Positions 1-12,812 of a stretch of DNA of 64,000 nt are shown piece by piece. Positions within the stretch are counted from its first letter, which is position 1, and each line of letters opens with the position of its first letter. The notes under the pieces were generated by a model. That model was not told the origin of the DNA. It worked only from the letters and a program-made list of their open reading frames with translations, and did not search any database. The position numbers were made by a program, and so were the translations under genes. The DNA is from Brachionus plicatilis (Eukaryota > Rotifera > Eurotatoria > Ploima > Brachionidae): NCBI GenBank assembly GCA_010279815.1, contig QEOQ01000253.1, positions 101,228 through 165,227 on the forward strand, in the 5' to 3' direction.

Positions 1-1355
1 ATTATATGAAAAAATATTAGATTTTTTCTAAAAAATAATTATTTTTTAGTTACACTAACACAGTAAATATTTAGAATTTTTTTAAAAATTATTTTTAGAA
101 TTCAAAGTTTTTTTTATAGAATTTTAAATATCAAATACAAGTTTATCAGATTAATTTTTAATTTTTGTTCATTCCCTCTTTAAGTTATTAGTAGCTTTTC
201 TTCACGGATAAAAAAAACTTTAAAAGTCGAACTTTTTGAAACAATTTTTAAAAAGCCATCCACATATATAGAAATTTTTTGAAATAGTTTTTTTAAATGC
301 ATTTAATTTTGTTCTTACTTTTAACTTCAAGCATCTCGCAAGGATATTTGTTGAAGTAGTGAGTGAGTTTTTTTTTATATTTTTATTAATTTGTTTTTCT
401 GAGCCGACCTTGAGCTCCTTCAGAATAAAAAATAAAAAATAAAGTTAAATAAAATGAAATAAAAAAAGTAAATAAAGTTAGACAAAAAAAATAAAATAAA
501 AATAAAGTAAAAAGGATTAAAATAAACGAAATTAAAGAAAATATATACAGATATATAATAAATGGAATTTTAATTATTTTTTATATTGACATGTAGTTAG
601 TTAAGTAAAACAAATATATTAGATTGAAGAATAAAGAAATTACGCTAAAGTATTTATATAATAAGGGGTCTATATTTTGAAATGTTATTGAAATTTTTTA
701 ATTTTGATAATTTTTATTAATTGTGTTCTTTTCTTCTTTTTTTTTCTTTTTTTTTTAACTCAAACCGAACTAGGAGTTAGCATGAGCAGTCCAACATCGG
801 TGGAAACTTTCTTCTGGATAAAGACCTTAATATTTTTTTTAATGAGCTAGATTAGAAGTTAGACATACTTAAATATAGGATACGTCAGGAAAAAAAGAAA
901 TCACTAGGTAGCAATTACACAATGGAGTTGGATATTCGATATATCTTGATTGTGAACCATCTCTATATTCTTCCATCAGTCTGTCTGACGACCAGTTGAA
1001 CAGAATGACTCTTGACTGAGTGTCTTATTTGGGTCTTTATACTTAATTAACTGAACTTAATGTGCTATCTAATTTGTTTTTTATGTTTAATGTTAATTGG
1101 ATGATTTCGTTTATTTAAAGGTAAGCTAATTCATCTAATTTGATGCTGATTTTACTGACAAAAAATGGTCGTAAAAGAATATTGTTTTTAAATATATTTT
1201 TTTCAAAATTTCCTAAAATTTTAAGTTATTCAATAACCAGAAATACAACTTTTGAATACTATCAAAAAAGATTTATTTGCTCATTTTAATATTAGCTCAA
1301 AAACTTTATTTTATCTACATGTCAAAATTAAAAAATAAAATACTGTTTAAATAAA
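1..1355. other. Intergenic, AT-rich, downstream of ARAP-like gene
   Basis: No supportable gene. It holds a dispersed repeat copy at about 382-575 (listed separately). A less AT-rich stretch lies at about 890-1050; I could not assign it to a gene or element, and it could be 3' UTR of the ARAP-like gene or old transposon sequence. Confidence 0.5.
382..575 (+). repeat. Dispersed repeat, copy 1, with A/T simple-sequence tail
   Basis: A short unique head (TTTGTTTTTCTGAGCCGACC followed by TTGAGCTCCTTC) is followed by a long tail of AATAAA-like units. The same head and tail occur in reverse orientation at about 47190-47398. Head plus simple-repeat tail resembles the 3' end of a 5'-truncated retroelement, but no coding sequence is left to name it. 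Confidence 0.55.
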
Positions 1356-4300
1356 TTATTTGATTCGATTTGTGCATTTAATATTTGCAGGTACTTTTGG
1401 CTTCATATCAGGCATTTGATCGGACTTAAACACTGACCAGGTATCCGGATAGTAAGCCAATTTGAACAAGTTACAATACCTTGTCAAAGCCGACTCTTTG
1501 CTACTCAAATGAACTATATAGATCAATTTTTGCTTTTTATCAAACAATGTTAAGCATTCTTCTTCGCCAATTGAAATCTGCTGGTTATTGGATCCGAACA
1601 GTTTTGCCATTGACGAAAACATGCTTGATCCAGAAATTTCATCATTGGAGTTGGACACATCAATTGCTGCCAAAAAACTGCCCTCATACAAACCATAATA
1701 GAACAAACAACTCTCTATTTTTTCCTCGTACAAAACTTTAGCTGATTCCATTTCAAAATTTTCCTCATCATTACTTTTAAACTCGACTATTTTTAAATTT
1801 GCATTTCTGACCGAAAGATGATGATTCTTCCATTTTTTATGAGAACTGTTGCAAGAATTAGTGCTTTGCCTTGCCTGGAATGAAGTTCGAAAATTTCCGC
1901 ACAACTCACACAAAACCATGCATTCAACTTTGTCCATGAAACTCAGAGCGCCAAAATTGGACTCGTTGGTGACATAAAATCGCTCCATTTCAATCTGTAT
2001 TGAATTGTATTTGACTACAAAGTTGAACGAACTCCAGTTCGAAATCGACTCAACTAATTTGGCCTTTGAGGCAAGTATGCGTTCTAGTAACACATCTAGA
2101 TTGGCCTGACCGGTCCCATTTACGCTAAAATGCTGCTCTGGGTCAAACACCTCGTACAAAGACCAATACTTTGACTCAAAAAGCTTGAATTCATCTCTGG
2201 CTCGTAATAACGCGTCTTTACACGTAAATTTCGAGTCTATCTGTATTTGAAATGATTGCTCACTATTTTTATGAAATAAATAAATGGTTATCAAATATTT
2301 GGCATTTGTGTCCAAGTTGCGCTTTTGAACTGTTTTCAGCTTTATGACCCTATCGAATATTGCTAGTTGACTTTGCAAATAGCCCTCTTCTAAATCAAAG
2401 TAGTCCTCACAGTTTTCGGCCAAAAATGTCATGATATCAAATTTTTTGTTCACAAAAATCAGGCTTTTAAAATATGTGCACAAATGGTCTTTGGACATGT
2501 GATTGAGAAAATGGTAATGGGCCACATAGTTGATGTGGAGAACGACACGTTTTATGGTCGAGTAGAAAACTGAGTTTCTACCCTGATCAAAATAGTTCCA
2601 GTCCGAATGAAAGCTTCGGATGTATTTTGAAAAAAATGTCTTCAGTATTTTGATTACAATGCCCGGCGTGTATAACTTGGGATCCAATTTCGAGTCTCTT
2701 TCTTTTTCCAATTTGTTCAATAGACTGGAGTATTTTTTTGAATCTTTTTGGCTTGTTGAGTAAAAATTTGGCTCAGTTATGTGATACAACTCAATGTAAG
2801 AGCAGCACTTGTCCACCAAAAGAACACAATTATCTTTATTTAAAAGCTGTTCTTCTATGGACCTAAATTCTAGATGAGAAAATTTGACCAATTTTTCATG
2901 CCATAATTTTAAATTTTCGCCATAGCCATCTGATTTTAGTCTCAAGCTCTTGCCCAAAATGTCCAAAATCATTGTTTCGCCATCTAGCTTTATTTTGTTT
3001 ATTTTTCTGACATCAATTAAGTGAAAATTAGCCTCCGACTCTGAGCAATGTGGATCAGTGTTGACAAATAAAATGATTTTTTGGAAAAATTTGTCAATTT
3101 GTGATGGCAGACTTTGAAGTAAAATGGTCAAGTATTTCGACTGTTTGCTTTCGTCACCGAATTGGTTCAAAATGGACAGATAGCCAAATGAATTGACTTG
3201 TAAATTTTGCATGATTTCGGCAAATTTTGTATTCATGTTTGGATTGAGTTTGGTAAGGATATTTTTTAGCCACATTTGCTGTTCGTTTTGGTTTGAAAAT
3301 TCAAAAAAATGGCTTAATATGCAATGGTTAGTTGTGCACCATTTTAGCTCGACATTTACTTCGCACAAGGTAAACACTTTGATAATTGAGTTAAGAAGAA
3401 TTTTCTGCGACTTGAGACCATTGGTATTAAATTGGGTGATTATTAAATTATTATTTTTTAGTTGTAGATAAATGTTGAATTTTTTTATGGATGTTTTGTC
3501 TGCTGATGTTGTATTGAATATTTGGAGTACATCACCGATAAATTCAAAATTTGCCTGGTCCTTCAGTTCGCTGTATTTGAGAGACTTGTTCATGCATAGA
3601 TAGAGATACTGGGAAACTTGGCGCGATTTGATTGAGACGTCTAAAAGAGTTTGCTCATTTTGAAAATAGTTTCGATTGGCACCAAGAAAAATGTAGTAAA
3701 TTGTCATTGGTATACTCGGGCCTGAGACCATTTGGTACAAACTCTTGTTTAATTCTTCAATATAATTTGATTTTAAATCAATTTCGTTTTTGTTTATAAA
3801 TTTTTTTAGCAAATATTTATCTTTGATATAAGATTCGATTTCATGAGATGCTCTCAATGAGTTTACTCTATTGTCCAAGTTGTATTCGAGCAGTGAATTT
3901 ATTTTTTCATTGCCAGCTTGGTCCAATATTGTGATGAAAGTTTTTGCGCTCATGTGGTCAAGATTTTGCTCGTTTGTGTGTAAATTTTCATACAATGTGT
4001 CAATTTTTTTCACATAAAATTGAGTTACTATATGAGACATTTTCAAGTGGCATTCTTAAAAAAAAAAGAAATAAGATATTGATATTTTGTTATTATCAAA
4101 AAGATATACATGGGATGCATTGACATATTTTTTTGGGGTCTATTGCATTATGTGATCACTGGTTCACATACAAGGTGAACCAACTTACCCAACCTAAATA
4201 GGTGATCAGTTGTGTTCACTTTTTAGGTGAACCAAAAATATGTGTACTAATTAAAATTTTTTTCAAAATGATCACCTAAATTAAATTGTGTTCACCTAAA

Positions 4301-7300
4301 ATAAAAAGTGATCACCTAAAATGATACTTACCAAAAAAATTATGACAAAGTAAATAAAAATTTGATTTTTCAAAATTTAGCAAAATGTGTACTAGTAAAT
4401 CAAATACTCGAAATTGTAAAAATAACTTTAAATAACAAAAAAGATCCTATAAAATGTGATTTTAGTGGAAATTATTTTGAAAAAAATGGTCTCAAGAGAC
4501 ACATTACTGTCAAGCGAATAAAAAACATAAGAATCAATAAAAAAAATTTTTTTTGGCTCACTTATTTTTTTTTACATGACTAATAATTTTCTCATCTATT
4601 TTTTTTTTGGTTCACTTATTTTTTTTTTGGCTCACCTATTTTTTTTTTTGGCTCACCTATAGTTCAAAAAAATTAAAAAATAAATTTTGATTTTCGAAAT
4701 AATTTTTTTTGTACACATATTTTTGGTTCACCTAAAAAGTGAACACAACTGATCACCTATTTAAGTTGGGTAAGTTGGTTCACCTTTTATGTGAACCAGT
4801 GATCACATAACGCAATAGACCCTTTTTTTGTCTATTAAGTTAAATATAGTTATTTTTAACATTTAAAATTTTCCAATTTTATTAATCAATTGCAATGGCA
4901 AAGTGAATTTTCATACAAAACTTCCAAAAATTAAAAAATTTTTTTCATTTATTCTGTAAATTTGGAAAAATTAGTTTGGATTTTTATTTTTATGGAAATA
5001 TTGATAATCAAATAAAACATCAATATTTTGAGATTTATTTTTAATCTGGAATTCTTCTAATGGGAAATTTTTCTTAGAAATTGGCAAGTTTTTTTTTCTA
5101 TTTAACTTTTTTGAAATTTTGAAATTACGTTGTTTAATTTAAACTCAATACTTAAGCATGTTAAAATTTGAAATATAATTACGCAATTATTTCTAAAAAT
5201 GTAAAATAGAAAAAAAAAACTTGCCATTTCTAAATTTAATTATTTAAATTTTAAAATAACCAGTCAACACATAGATCAAAGTAAATATAAAAAAATCAAA
5301 ATTAAACTTCAGTCTCCGCTACAAGTAAGCTTTAATCCTTGATTGGAAGAAATATAAATTGATACTCCAATTTGTTCTCATATAATCATGAATTTGGTAG
5401 TTTTAATTTAAAAAAAAAACAATTTAAATGTTTAAGTTGGTTTATTTTAACATTGATTGTAAATTATGAATTTCAAAAAAAGTAATATTCTAAATTAATT
5501 TACATTTGATAAAAAAATTAATCAATTTAGTGGAAATTCATTTTTTTAACTATATGGTTAAATGAAACACTGTATGTTTTACAAAAAAAAATCATCTAAA
5601 ATGTTTTCTTTTATTAAGAATTTTAATTTTGTGTTGGAATATTTCTGTGAAGATTCAAAGTTTAAATATTTTATAGTTTATTATTTCATTTCAAATTGTA
5701 AAATTAGAATTTTTTTAAGGGAAAATTCTAATTACTTTTGATTTTTTTGACTTTTAAATATCACTTAAAAAAATTATTGCGACAAAAGAATTCAAAAAGT
5801 GAAGAAAGATAAATTTGTTTATAACATTTAATATTTAATTAAAACAGAAAAAAATGGTGAGAAACAACTTATTTTTTTATGTAGCTTTAAGTAAATTAGC
5901 TTAAAATTTGTAAAATAAATGCTAATTTTTTAAAAAATAGTTTAAAAAAGTAGAAAAAATTGCATGCAAATCAAATTGAAGTTGCAGATCAAATTTTAAG
6001 ATGAAAACGCTCATTTAAAATTTTAAAACTTAATTAATCTAATAATTTTAATTATTTTTAAAAAATAAAAGCTAAGCATTACTTCACATTTAATGTCTAA
6101 TAATTATTCATTTTCAAAAATCACCTTTTTTAAACAAAAACAATAAATAATTCAATTACTTTAAATTAATAAATTTAAATAACTTGAGTCATGTTAAGTT
6201 AATGCAGAAATTCAAATTCATAACTTTTATTCATTTGAAAAAAAAATAATTTCTTATTTCAATTTTTGTAAATAAATTATAAATTTTAAAACATTTTTTT
6301 GTCTTAAAAAAATTTTATTAAAATTAATTAAGAAATTTAAATCTATTAAAGTTCAATAAAAATGCTAATTTTAAAATTTTATAAATGAAAATAAATTGCT
6401 TAGAGAAAGAATCTTTATTCTTTTTTCACAAACATATATAAAATAATTTTTTTTGCAATGGTTGTGCTGGAGAAAAAATCTTCACCATGCTAAAAGATTT
6501 GTATATCAGGGTTGTTGGTACAGTTTAAAGTTTTGCCTCTTAAATAAAGTAAGTAGACATAAAAGCATAAAATTTTTTTATTAAAAAGTGCACAATATTC
6601 AGGGCAACTCAAATGATATGCTGACAAATAAAAATTAATTATTATTACACATATTTTCAAAGCTCTTTTTTTGAGCTACATAATGATTTATTCATTTTTT
6701 TTAAAAAGTTATGGCCATTAAAATTAACCAGAGACCAAAATTTTTGTTTGAGTTTTTCACTATTTTTGTATCTCGTCCTTGGTTTATCCCCTAATTCAAT
6801 TTTTTTTTGCAGAATCAGAAACCGGACAAAATTCCGAACAAATTCTTGATCCCGCTTTTTTTTTAATTTTTGACATTTAAGTTCATAAATTTTGAAAAAA
6901 AAGTGTAAATTTAAAAAAAAAAGAAATTTTTAATTTTCACTAATTTATAAGGAAAAATTTTGGTGCTAACCTTTGAGAGAGGGTAGCCAAAAAAATTGCT
7001 TTTTAACCTTTCTAAAAAAATGTCTCTCCTAGGTTTCCATATGTGCAGGATAAGAATTTATTGTCAAATTCAGAAAGTGGTTTAATTTTGTTTAGAATTG
7101 ACTTTTTATTTAATCATGTTGTTTCAAAGCCAATTTATTAAGTTAGAAATTATTTTTTTGGAAATAAAATTGATAAGAAAATTCAAATATTTGAACAAAA
7201 ATTTTCGTAATCATTTTTATTTCAATAAAATGATTCAAGTTTTAAAAATTGTCTTTTTAAAAACCCTAAATAGCAACTAAAAACCTAAATTTTAGTCTCT

Positions 7301-8115
7301 AAATGTAAAGAATAAAATTGCTGGGTATCTTTCACAAAGACAAAAATATTTTTGTATAATTTCAACTTACCGGCACAAAAGTCACACAGTGTCATAAAAA
7401 AAACACATGAAATCCAATTGGGCTGCACATTACTTCGCTTGCAATCAGCACAAATTTTGTTAGACTCATTTTTAAAAATTTCTTTTCTAAACGATTCAAG
7501 ATTGCTAGTTTTTGGATCATTGGGACACAGATAGTTAAAGTATTCGTCAATAATTGTAGAAACTTTATCTAGCTTATTTTCATGGGGACTAGCAAGTGAA
7601 AGTTTGCTTAGAGACAATGGCTTCTTGGTCCGTTTTGGTGGAATTGGTGGCTTGGTTGGATCATCATTTATTTCCAAAATAAAAAGGCTCTCGTTCAAGC
7701 TGTTGATGTCACTGTTGGACTTGTTGTCGCTGCAATCAGTCTTTTTTTCCTCTAAAACACTGTCTTCTGACTCGAATTTATCTAAGCTTAGATAACTATT
7801 TGACTGGCTTTGTTGCTCACTTGTGTCTGAAATGGAAACTTCTTTTTCAAGCCGTAAATAGATCGAATCATTAAAAAACGAGGCAATTTTTGTGTCCTCA
7901 TCATCCAAATTTCTTAATTGAGGTTGATCTATGGGCTCCTTGTAGTAATCTCCAGAGAATTGTTGAGCTTCTCGGTCAGACAAATTCAGGAAGCTTGAAT
8001 TGCTGGAGTTGGAATGGCGATTAGGATCGTAATCAGGAAATGTGATGGACAGTTTTTTTCGATCCTGTGGTGGCAATTTTTTGGGCAGTTCAGGTCGATT
8101 TATTTCATTCATCAT
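1356..8115 (-). CDS. ARAP-like Arf-GAP/Rho-GAP protein with both arginine fingers replaced
   Basis: Model: complement(join(1356..4054,7371..8115)), 1147 residues. The donor after 7371 (G|GTAAGT) and acceptor at 4055 (TTTTAAG) join in phase inside an ArfGAP zinc finger. Order: proline-rich N-terminus (residues 1-225, with a PPIPPKR SH3-type motif); ArfGAP finger (about 220-300; CADC, then CDFC 18 residues later); two PH-like regions (about 440-640); RhoGAP-like region (about 655-830); RA domain (about 833-930); C-terminal PH-like region. This is the ARAP order without SAM and the first PH pair. ARAPs act on Arf and Rho GTPases at membranes downstream of phosphoinositides. The HR of the ArfGAP site reads HL here and the RhoGAP Y-R reads Y-S, so catalysis is doubtful. 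Further exons inside the 3.3-kb intron cannot be excluded. Confidence 0.78.
4055..7370 (-). other. Large intron of the ARAP-like gene
   Basis: The 3316-bp intron is bounded by GTAAGT and TTTTAAG on the minus strand. It contains the hAT-like element at 4136-4822; the rest is AT-rich sequence in which I see no convincing exon. Confidence 0.65.
4136..4822. mobile_element. hAT-like non-autonomous element, 687 bp, 8-bp target duplication
   Basis: Near-perfect inverted arms of about 110 bp (4136-4250 against 4711-4822) begin GGGTCTATTGC and end GCAATAGACCC. An identical TTTTTTTG flanks both ends (4128-4135 and 4823-4830). An 8-bp duplication is typical of hAT elements, although a T-run is a weak witness. 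The middle has tandem TTTTTTGGCTCACCTATT-like units (about 4540-4660). A short open frame (about 4362-4583) contains CDFSGNYFEKNGLKRH, which resembles half of a C2H2/BED-type finger. Subterminal GTGATCAC and GGTGAAC words recur through the arms. Confidence 0.8.
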
Positions 8116-9729
8116 CTATTTTTTTCTAATTAGTTCATCGAGTTCCATTTATTTAAACTTTATCTGTTTTTTAATTTGAATGGCCAAAAAAGTCAGTCTT
8201 TGTTTAGACAGGTAAACCAGATAAGATAAAAAATAATGACTTAAATTTTGTCTCATAAAATTCTTAGAATTTTTAATCTGAATCGCAGTTTTCAAAAATG
8301 GCTTAAAAACAAATTTCGAATTAGTCATAAGCTAAATTAAAATGCGTATTAAAGCCTGAATTTAATTAAAATTTAGGTTAAGTTTATTATGCTCTAGAGG
8401 TAAGTTAAGGCATAAGAGATGTATGATTAACCGCTGAGTAATCAGACAAAGATCTAAAATTAATCACATATTTTTATTCTATTAAAATTCAAGTAAAAAT
8501 GGAATTTTGTTTATTCTGAGGTTAAGTTAAATTGATTTAGGTGTTTATGTCGCATGAATTAAATAAATTTTTTAAATAAATAAATGGGGAGATTTTTAAT
8601 GTGCTTATTAAAAATTATTTAACTTAAGCTTGTGTAAAATCTTGAGTGATATTTATAATGGCTTTATTTAATTTTAAAAAAATTTAGATGAAATTTATGC
8701 TAATGAAAAATTGAATTTAAAGTAATCTTTTTGATATTTAAAATTCTAAATAAAAAATTCACGGAAATAGAAAAAATCATTTACATTGAAAATTTAATTG
8801 AAAAAATTATTATGCAAGATTTAAGTTTGAGACTTTCAATTCAAATGTTAATTCTTTGTGGCTTTGAAATTTGAATTAAATAGATATACTCTCTGTTCTG
8901 TGATGCTTATATTCTCTTTAAAAAAAAAAATCTTTGTAATTCAAAACATCTGGAATTTCAAAATTGACATTGATTCAAAAATGATTTATTTTTTAAACTT
9001 TAATTTAATAAATGGAAGAATTGTAATTGAGCCGAAGAATAATGAAAATAAAAAAAGTTGGACTTTCAAACTGAGACTTGTGTCGAAATTTGCTAAAAAC
9101 ATTAATTTGAATAAGAATTTTTATTGGTAATTAATTTCAATTATTTAATTGATTTCTTAATTAAAAAAACCAATTATTATGAAGCATTATTTTTATTAAT
9201 TAATTAAAATAAATAAATAATTAATTACAGGCTTGAAAAAGCGAGCCTTTTTTATTTATCTTTAAGCTTAATTAAATTAAACATATAATTTTTAATGTAC
9301 TTTTTTAAATCAATGATTTGAATTCGATATATTGGGCTATTGATTGACTGTTTTCAAAAACTGTTCAAAGCAACTTAATATGTATTATTTTCTAGATTTT
9401 TTGCATGACATTTAAAGATTATTCCATTAAAGGTTCTGTACTTTATGGTTTTTAATAACGCCTTAAAATGTGAGTTTTCAGCCTAAGTCCAAAGGGAATA
9501 AAATATTCAAATAGGCGAAATGCTCCATAAAAAAATTAATAATAAATTAAATTTAAAATAAATAAAAATAAATATAAATTTCTAAATAAGAAGTCAAAAA
9601 TTAGTTATTTAAATCTGAAATTCAATCATTTAAAATTTAAATTCTTAGCCGAAAATGTATTCATAGAAAGACATACATTTACCATTTCGCCACTTGAAAA
9701 AAAATATAATTAATTTATTAAAAGCATAT
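8116..9729. other. Intergenic, between ARAP-like gene and WAP array
   Basis: Upstream region of the ARAP-like gene and downstream region of WAP gene A. Very AT-rich; no ORF with recognisable content and no clear element. Confidence 0.5.
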
Positions 9730-10276
9730 TTAATAATTAAGATTTACCCATTTAAAAAAAGAACATTTTCGAAAAGGATCAGAACAAGACATTTCACCAT
9801 ACCAATTTGGACACTAGAAATTAATACAAAATCAAAAAATATATTTAATTCAAATTTATTTACGCATTTTTGTTTGCCATTACAATCTTGGTCTGATGAA
9901 CAGTTTTGTAAATTAGAGTTAATAGGAAATTTCAGTTTAATCATGGGACATAAGCCTGGTTTTTTAAGAATAGGATCAACACATCTAATGGAACATCCAA
10001 CAGAGCACTAATTTTAAACAAAATTAATTATTAAAAAAAAATATGTCTTTTATTTATTAACGCATTTTTGAAGATTAGGGCAATCAAAGTCACTTGAGCA
10101 CAAAACGTCACATGTTGTCATTAGATCACTTGCATAGGTTGGACATGTACCATTTTTGAGCATATCCACTCCTAAACATTTAACGTTAAGTTTTTGATAT
10201 TTAATTGAATGAAGAGACAATTACTTTTAATAAAAAGGAAAATGGCAAAAACATAAATGCAACACTTAATATTCAT
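9730..10276 (-). CDS. Secreted double WAP-domain protein (WAP gene A)
   Basis: Model: complement(join(9730..9813,9864..10007,10062..10171,10225..10276)), 129 residues. Exon 1 encodes a hydrophobic signal peptide (MNIKCCIYVFAIFLFI). Two whey-acidic-protein four-disulfide cores follow: the first starts NGTCP and closes QKC-C, the second starts KKPGLCP and closes QKC-CPNWYG. WAP proteins are usually secreted protease inhibitors or antimicrobials; which applies here is not visible. Both domains are split by an intron exactly between the paired KC|C cysteines, in phase 0. The donor of intron 2 is GTTAAT, weaker than its neighbours. The last exon could instead splice onward at G|GTAAAT, so the C-terminus is provisional. 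Confidence 0.75.
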
Positions 10277-11979
10277 TTTTTTTTCTTTAAAAAATTATTT
10301 GAAAAATGAAGCATAAATACTTAAAATTTTTTGCATCAATCTAAATTTAGAAAATCTGATGCATCAAATCATATTTTTGTCAATCTTTAAAAAGTAACTT
10401 TTGTTCGTAATAACAAATATCAGAAATTTCAATCTTTAGTAAAACTTTCTGAATTGAAGGCTGAATACTTGACTGTAAGAATGTTATATATTGAAAAAAA
10501 AAGCCCATTAAAATTTATTCAAAAAATAATTAATTTTACTTTGTTCGAAGCAAATAATAAGCTAAAAACAAAGTTTTAAACATAAAAATCAGATACATTA
10601 AAATTGTTAAAAAATAAACTTAGAAATCTAAATTTTTTATAGAACAGTTTGGTCTCTTAATTTGAATATAAAATATTTCAATTTTATGATAAAAATCTTC
10701 TTAAAAATTAAAAAAAAATTTTTGTAACTGAAAATCAAAATTCAAAAATAATCATAATTTTCAGGGACAAGTTACAATTTGGATATTATTCTTTGTAAAT
10801 TAGAATTAGATTTTTGCAAAATAGTATATGAATCTTATCCATTAAAAACTTAAAAGTTCAGCTAGCGTGAAATCCTTCAGGAAACTTACAATTTTCAAGT
10901 AATATTAAACCGTTAATCCAAAAATGAATTTTTTTGTCCCGAATGCTTTTTTGTTTTATGATATTATTAATATTTTGCTGAATTTTTTTTCGATTTTAAT
11001 TTTTAAATCAATGAAAAATGCACTTTATCACTTATAAAAAATTATTAAAAAAATTAGAATTTAAAGATATTGAAGATATAAAATATTTTAAAGAAAATTA
11101 AAATTTATTGGACAGAATTTAAAAAAATAAGCTTAATTGTATTAAATTAAATTGAGTTTTATTTTTGAGTTAAAAAATCTAAATTTTCTATTTTTAAATT
11201 TTAACTGAAAAATTATGACTAGTTTTAATAAACAAAACTTTTTAAAGAGGTTCAGTTCCTTTTAATTTTTGGAAAGAGAGACTTGAGCTCTCTTCAGTCC
11301 CTCTCTGGCTACGCCGCTGGAAATAAGTTTCTGTCAATGTTCATCAAGTGAACGAACTTAAACCCGAATCTTGGCATTGTGAATTTTCATACAATCCTTC
11401 AAAAAATTTAAAAATAAAATTCTTTTTCATTAATTTAAATTGAAAAAATTGAGCTTTTTAAACTTTGATGATGAAACAAAATATATTTCAAAAAATTCAA
11501 CAAAAAAATCAATTTTTATTAACAAAGGAAATATTAATATTTTGAGATTGATTTTAATTTGTCTCTACAATCTATTCTAATTTGAATTTTTTTTTCGAAT
11601 TTATAAATTTATTTGATTCAAATGTTAAAATTCTGTCATCGCATATAAAATAATTTTGAATTTGGTGGTAAAAATTCTTTTAATTTTTTATTTAAACTGG
11701 ACTTTTAAAAGGAACCTTTTTTGTTTTACTTTTTAAAACTTGCTAAAAAAATCTGTTGTACAAGAATTTGAATTTTGTACTGGAATTTTTGTATGAGAAT
11801 TCACATTCATTCCGAAACTTTATTAATTTTATTTAAAAAAAAATTAACTATTCATACATTGGACCACAATTATAAATAATGTTTTTTTTTAAATTTTTAT
11901 TAAAATGAAAGACAATTAAATTTAATGAAGTTTTTCAATAAGGAAATAGTTTGTTTAGTCCGCGTTTTTCATTTCTAAA
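10277..11979. other. Intergenic between WAP genes A and B
   Basis: AT-rich without a gene. A short GC-richer patch at about 11270-11330 (containing CTGGCTACGCCGCTGG) looks like a transposon end or other repeat fragment, but I found no partner in the window. Confidence 0.45.
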
Positions 11980-12351
11980 TTAGATTGGCATAGCACATTG
12001 TTTTCCACAGTCAGTTGCACACTTTAAAAATTTAAAAAAAATTATATTTTAAAATTTAATTAATTTAAGCTTTATTAGTCTTACACATTTTAGATTTTCC
12101 GGGCATTGATCATCAGTTATGCAAAAAAAAGTGCATCCAGAGAGACTTGTGGTTAAATCAAGTGGACAAGATCCGGGTTTTTCTAGTAATAAAATACTTT
12201 TAATTATCTTAAAATGATCTCTTAATTTAGTCCTATTGTTTTTTTGGCATATTTAAAGGATGCAAGAAAATCGAAACTTACCAATATAAGCCGAATCTGA
12301 ATTTATCACGGATAAAGCTAAAATAATTGTTAAAAAAGCAATTTTTATCAT
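11980..12351 (-). CDS. Secreted single WAP-domain peptide (WAP gene B)
   Basis: Model: complement(join(11980..12021,12085..12182,12282..12351)), 69 residues. A signal peptide (MIKIAFLTIILALSVI) is followed by one WAP core beginning EKPGSCP, with spaced cysteines and the KC|C pair. Introns: phase 1 after the signal peptide (GTAAGT) and phase 0 between the paired cysteines (GTAAGA), the same arrangement as gene A. The domain is compact and of normal size. The likely role is a secreted inhibitor or defence peptide, inferred from family only. A TATAAAT lies about 36 nt upstream of the start codon. Confidence 0.8.
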
Positions 12352-12386
12352 TTTATGATTCTATTTTATAAAGAAAAAATGTCAAT

Positions 12387-12393
12387 ATTTATA
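12387..12393 (-). promoter_or_regulatory. TATA box of WAP gene B
   Basis: TATAAAT on the minus strand, 36 nt before the ATG at 12351. WAP gene D has the same word about 39 nt before its ATG, which supports a real short-leader promoter. Confidence 0.5.
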
Positions 12394-12475
12394 TCTGAGA
12401 AGAATAAAATTTATTTTAGGCTTATTAAATTGTGTAAACATTTAGAATGAATAAAAATTATATTATCCGTTAATT

Positions 12476-12812
12476 TTAATTTAAAAGCTGTCGTCCCATT
12501 TTTTTTCTGCTCGATAAACAAACATTGCCGCATCGAACATTTACCTTTAAAAATATTAAAAAATATGAAATAGAAGAACTTTATGAAATTCATAAATTAA
12601 TACGCATTTTGAATCCCTATTGCATTCTGAGTCACGTTTACATGGCTTACCATTCATTATTCGACCACAAAGATTGTTCTTGTACTGCTGGCCTTTAACT
12701 GATTAATTTCACTTTTTTTTCGAAAATTTTTGATTCAAAGGTTACTTGTATTAAACTCGACCAAGGTCAATAATAAAAGGAAAAAGAAAATAAACCTTAA
12801 TTTCGAATTCAT
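12476..12812 (-). CDS. Secreted WAP-like peptide, divergent (WAP gene C)
   Basis: Model: complement(join(12476..12544,12604..12698,12746..12812)), 76 residues. A signal peptide (MNSKLRFIFFFLLLLTLVEF) precedes a WAP-like core (CGRIMNGKPCKRDSEC, then DSKC, RCGNVC). The paired KCC of WAP domains reads KC-V here, so one conserved cysteine is missing, and the first half lacks the usual KPGxCP opening. Intron positions match genes A, B and D (phase 1 after the signal peptide, phase 0 after KC), which supports common descent. It is either a divergent member or one losing function. Confidence 0.65.

Noticed and set aside
8858..9130. 90-codon plus-strand frame
   Set aside because: AT-rich, no domain, signal peptide or splice context; expected by chance in such a long window.
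9694..10011. 105-codon plus-strand frame over WAP gene A
   Set aside because: The minus strand gives a coherent WAP protein with signal peptide, cysteine spacing and GT-AG introns; the plus-strand frame has none of these.
12411..12593. 60-codon minus-strand frame at WAP gene C
   Set aside because: It reads through the last exon in the wrong frame; the in-phase exon 12476-12544 continues the WAP cysteine pattern.
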